Assembly: GCA_963708245.1 (NCBI GenBank)
Contig: OY970201.1
Span: forward strand, 4,464,001-4,528,000
Direction: 5' to 3'
Length of the DNA stretch: 64,000 nt
DNA from: CAVYXK01 sp963708245
Lineage (GTDB): Bacteria > Pseudomonadota > Alphaproteobacteria > Acetobacterales > Acetobacteraceae
Both the position numbers and the translations under genes were made by a program. Shown here one piece after another: positions 61,352 to 64,000 of this stretch. Every line of letters begins with the position of its first letter. Within the stretch, counting starts at the first letter, position 1. The notes under the pieces were generated by a model. It worked only from the letters and a program-made list of their open reading frames with translations. It ran no database searches and was not told the origin of the DNA.

Positions 61352-62956
61352 ATGTACCTGGTTCAACGTAACAGTCGACCGTTGATCATGGGGCGCAACG
61401 GCGTGGTCTGTGCCAATCACCCCCTCGCTACTAGTGCGGGTTTCGATATTCTGCATGCCGGTGGTAATGCGTTCGATGCCGCGGCCGCAACAGCGCTCAC
61501 GCTCGCGGTTGTTGAGCCGATGATGTCCGGGCTCGGGGGCGATGGAATCTACCACGCGTTCATCGCCAGTTCCGGGGAGGCGTTGGTATTCAACGGTACC
61601 GGCGCGGCTCCCAGGTCGGCAACGCCCGGTGGGATTAGCCCCGATGGCGTGCCATGTCAGGGACCCCGCAGCGTCTCCACGCCCGGAGCACTGGCTGGTC
61701 TAGCAGCCATGCACGCGAGGCTCGGTTGCCTCCCCTGGCAACGTTTATTCCTGGAGGCGATCGCTCACGCCAAGAATGGTTTCGCGGTGACCCACACTTA
61801 TTGTCGCTTTGCAGCGGAAGCAGGAGTATTGCGAGCTGGGAATGACCATCGCACCGCGGCCTTATTGCTCCCCAAAACCCCGGGCGCCATGCTTTACCAA
61901 CCCGAACTCGCTCGAACGCTCGAGGAGATCGCGGCCGACGGTGCAGAGACATTTTACCGTGGACGCCTCGCAATGCGCTTTGCTGCGGCTTTATGTCAGG
62001 CCGGGGTATTGGTGGACGCAGCCGATCTCGCCGCTTGCAATGCTGAAATTCAGGAGCCCATGTCTGTGACCTATCGCGGCTTCTCGGTCACCCAAACGCC
62101 ACCGAACTCGATCGGCTTTACCCTTCTTCTGATGCTGAAGATGATCGAATGCTTCGACATCGCCGCGCTCGACCCCGTGCAGCGGGTCCATGTTATGGTC
62201 GAAGCCAAAAAGCGTGCATTTGTCGACTACGAGCGTTACGGCGGCGATCCACGGTACGGGGAAATCCCACTTGAGAGACTACTCTCGGCAGACTATGCGT
62301 CGGAGTGCGCGGCGACCATCGATCCGAGGCGAGCACGGGATTTGAAGCTAGCGGCGCCAGAGTCTGCAGGCAACAACACCACCTATTTCTGCGTTGTGGA
62401 CGCTCAGGGCAACGCCGTGTCAGGCATTCAGAGCCTCAACTCCGCCTTTGGCTCGGGACTGATTGCAGGCGATACGGGGATCCTTCTCAACAATCGAATG
62501 GCTTACTGGCATCTCGCTCCCGGCCACGTCAACCGCCTTGCACCTGGCAAACGTGTCCGCCACACTATGAATGCGCCGATGGTGTTCCAAGATGGGAGGC
62601 TTTGGGGGGTCGAAGGCACGCCAGGCGGTGACAACCAAGTCCAGGTCAATTTGCAGGTTTTGACTTCAATGATGGACCTCGGTGCGGATCCGCAGACCGC
62701 AATCGAGTCACCCCGCTGGTCATCCAGCCAGCAAGGGCAAGGCGTAAACTGGCCCCATGACGCAACGGATCATCTGACCATAGAGTCTGGATTTGGCGAG
62801 CGTATATTGAACGACCTCGAGCGGCTTGGCCACAAACTGAACCGTGTCGGTCCGCTCGAAGGGCCGTGCTTCGTGCAGGCGATCCGCGTCACGGAAAGCG
62901 GTCTCCGGATGGCAGGCTCTGACCCACGGGGCGACGGATGGGCAGCGGCGTATTAA
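61352..62956 (+). CDS. ggt: gamma-glutamyltransferase family protein
   Basis: The 534-residue precursor has N-terminal GMVCANHPLATSAG-like sequence (RNGVVCANHPLATSAGFDIL, then GGNAFDAAAATALTLAVVEP) and the autoprocessing site NNTTYFCVVD, where Thr343 would be the new N-terminal nucleophile. It also has VSGIQSLNSAFGSGLIAG and PMVFQDGRLWGVEGTPGG. No signal peptide is evident, so it may be cytoplasmic, unlike the periplasmic E. coli enzyme. It hydrolyses or transfers gamma-glutamyl groups or related amides. The start at 61352 is ATG with gaggacg upstream. It is divergent from a binding-protein gene that may feed it. Confidence 0.87.
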   Translation: MYLVQRNSRPLIMGRNGVVCANHPLATSAGFDILHAGGNAFDAAAATALTLAVVEPMMSGLGGDGIYHAFIASSGEALVFNGTGAAPRSATPGGISPDGVPCQGPRSVSTPGALAGLAAMHARLGCLPWQRLFLEAIAHAKNGFAVTHTYCRFAAEAGVLRAGNDHRTAALLLPKTPGAMLYQPELARTLEEIAADGAETFYRGRLAMRFAAALCQAGVLVDAADLAACNAEIQEPMSVTYRGFSVTQTPPNSIGFTLLLMLKMIECFDIAALDPVQRVHVMVEAKKRAFVDYERYGGDPRYGEIPLERLLSADYASECAATIDPRRARDLKLAAPESAGNNTTYFCVVDAQGNAVSGIQSLNSAFGSGLIAGDTGILLNNRMAYWHLAPGHVNRLAPGKRVRHTMNAPMVFQDGRLWGVEGTPGGDNQVQVNLQVLTSMMDLGADPQTAIESPRWSSSQQGQGVNWPHDATDHLTIESGFGERILNDLERLGHKLNRVGPLEGPCFVQAIRVTESGLRMAGSDPRGDGWAAAY

Positions 62957-63089
62957 TGTCCATCGGGAACAACTTGAGTCTTTAGAACCGGTCACTGGAT
63001 CCGACATCGACGACATCCGATTGCGCTTGCGGCGGGCGGAGAAATTTCTCGATGAACGTGGCGGTGGCTCGCTGCCAACGAGGCGATGG

Positions 63090-63355
63090 TGCAGCGCCAT
63101 GGCGGGGTCCTTCGGCATTACCACCGGAAGCATCGCGATCGACATGCCGAAGGTCCGCCAGCGCAAGCGCGAGATGGTCGAGCACGAAATCGGCCTGCAC
63201 TTGAAAAACTACCGGGAGCGGCGCCGAACTGATCATGGGAAGCGGGCGCTTCATCGGTCCGAAGACGCTCGAGGCGCAGCTTAATGAAGGGGGCACCTGC
63301 GTTTTCACGGCCGAGCAGGTGTTCCTGAACCTCGGATCGCACGCGGCCATCTCGA
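63090..63355 (+). pseudogene. FAD-dependent pyridine nucleotide-disulfide oxidoreductase (mercuric reductase-like) fragment
   Basis: One frame reads SFGITTGSIAIDMPKVRQRK then REMVEHEIGLHLKNYRE. After a 2-base deletion near 63222 the next frame reads ELIMGSGRFIGPKTLEAQLN, then EGGTCVFTAEQVFLNLGSHA. This is the NAD/FAD middle region of mercuric-reductase-like enzymes (KVRxRKRxMVE and a later VFLNxGxxAxIP). The redox-active CxxxxC and the dimerisation domain are missing. It follows gamma-glutamyltransferase but is unrelated. Confidence 0.6.
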
Positions 63356-63419
63356 CGCAACAGGCATCTCGCTCATACTTGAGCGGACCGGGGACGCCGA
63401 CACGCGCAGATCGGTGCGC

Positions 63420-63578
63420 ATGCATCTCAATTACGAACTATTTGCGGAGATCCTCCACGACCTTGCGAACACGATCGCCGCCATGCCAGTTAGCGACGTG
63501 ACTCACCGTGAGACATTGAGCGAGGCGGCAAAAGCTCTTCATCAGGCCCTTGTAGGAAAGGCGAGCGCATTATCATAG
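63420..63578 (+). CDS. small hypothetical protein (52 residues)
   Basis: ATG at 63420 opens MHLNYELFAEILHDLANTIA then VSDVTHRETLSEAAKALHQA and ends ALS-stop. The frame looks helical and protein-like and stays open upstream (GDADTRRSVRMHLNYE), so it may be the tail of a larger broken gene related to the oxidoreductase fragment before it. No family is known. Confidence 0.35.
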   Translation: MHLNYELFAEILHDLANTIAAMPVSDVTHRETLSEAAKALHQALVGKASALS

Positions 63579-63917
63579 CTGAGCATGCCGCCCGCCGCCG
63601 CGGCCGCTCGATCTCTGGTGACAGGTAGCTCTGCTGCCCAGTGCTTCGTGACGAGCGGGCTACAGGTCATCCCCAAGATTGAGTTGCGTGGCGCCTAACT
63701 TTCGGCGTGGGTGCCGCGCTGGCTGCTTCGAGCCGCTACTGCCTTTAACCTCGACAACAAGAGGTATCTTCATTTGAGAATCACCTACCCTTTCTGCTGA
63801 TGCGCGGCATTCGGCCGGCAATCCTCGCCTGGTACTGCAGTACCCGCATCCGATGCTCGCGCGATTTGGACGAAGGGTCTTGCAATCGCCTCTCCTCTAC
63901 GCGATCCGCGCCCGCAC
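63579..63917. other. 339-bp gap near the window end
   Basis: No gene or RNA was recognised. Confidence 0.4.
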
Positions 63918-64000
63918 TCATGCGCGCTTGCGCGGTGCTTTGGCCGCAGTCTGGCCAGCGGCCTTGCCCTTGCTCGTCTCCTTGACTGGTTTCGGCGCAC
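63918..64000 (-). CDS. C-terminal tail of a Lys/Ala-rich protein (partial, runs off the window)
   Basis: On the minus strand a frame enters from the right edge and ends APKPVKETSKGKAAGQTAAK then APRKRA before TGA at 63918. Such basic low-complexity tails end histone H1-like proteins, topoisomerase I and some ribosome-associated proteins. The rest lies outside the window, so the identity cannot be told. The alternative frame with many arginines is less likely. Confidence 0.4.
   Translation of the reverse strand, partial: APKPVKETSKGKAAGQTAAKAPRKRA

Noticed and set aside
1..64000. CRISPR array
   Set aside because: No regularly spaced short direct repeats were seen; the only repeats are pairs (44 bp, 126 bp), the IS630 copies and the introns.
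1..64000. rRNA or complete tRNA genes
   Set aside because: None was recognised; only a 3' tRNA-Thr fragment (53458-53507) and a weak tRNA-Lys-like core (12127) were found.

Overview
The window is GC-rich DNA from an alphaproteobacterium, most likely an Acetobacteraceae/Rhodospirillales-type soil or water bacterium. This placement is inferred from the style of the genes (TRAP and Liv-type transporters, SDRs, FCD-type GntR and GcvA-like LysR regulators, group II introns, IS630/IS66/IS6 remnants); there is no rRNA or complete tRNA to confirm it. The region is accessory: about 40 intact metabolic or transport genes are interspersed with an unusual number of gene fragments, nested insertions and small duplications.

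Layout. 1-3186 (minus): a tightly coupled operon of a patatin-like phospholipase, a TIR-nSTAND NTPase with a C-terminal membrane anchor, and a small membrane protein cut by the window edge. This is a candidate anti-phage or NLR-like system and the most interesting locus. 4119-5849: a TauE/SafE exporter and a GNAT acetyltransferase. 5921-9984: a group II intron whose reverse transcriptase has been interrupted by a decayed serine-recombinase cassette. 10-15 kb: cyclopropane fatty acid synthase between 44-bp direct repeats, an integrase fragment, a DUF2721 protein, a BrnA-like antitoxin relic, and a truncated MscS channel fused to the 3' part of a D-amino-acid dehydrogenase gene. 14.9-24.2 kb: M19 dipeptidase, scrambled oleate hydratase pieces, a peptide-type solute-binding protein, SDR, EamA exporter, a pair of conserved unknown genes next to an integrase relic, and a divergent LysR/GST pair. 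24547-26529: an intact group II intron. 26.5-30.1 kb: a dctP-dctQ-dctM TRAP operon ending in an SDR. 30.7-31.3 kb: a third, internally deleted group II intron. 31.5-34.7 kb: small genes, including a protein built from two copies of one uncharacterised domain.

35.2-44.8 kb: a complete liv-type ABC operon (F, G, M, H, binding protein), an FMN-dependent 2-hydroxy-acid oxidase with an ABM monooxygenase, their likely GntR/FCD regulator, another binding protein and an HpcH/HpaI aldolase. A 126-bp duplication carries the regulator's promoter, a palindromic operator and its first codons to the front of the liv operon, so both leftward operons may share one regulator. 44.9 kb holds the 5' remnant of a D-amino-acid dehydrogenase.

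46.5-53.3 kb is an integrated replicon-like element (helicase, primase-like protein, TOPRIM protein, small DNA-binding protein, integrase) ending at a 3' tRNA-Thr fragment. Two almost identical inverted IS630 copies sit at its left edge and inside its integrase gene. 53.9-64 kb: a frameshifted hypothetical gene, IS6 and IS5 relics, an isochorismatase-family hydrolase, a phosphoesterase coupled to a binding protein, a Liv-type binding protein divergent from gamma-glutamyltransferase, a flavoprotein disulfide-reductase relic, and the tail of a Lys/Ala-rich protein.

Family names come from recognising motifs by eye; no database search was possible. Starts were chosen from Shine-Dalgarno-like sequences, overlaps and domain onset.
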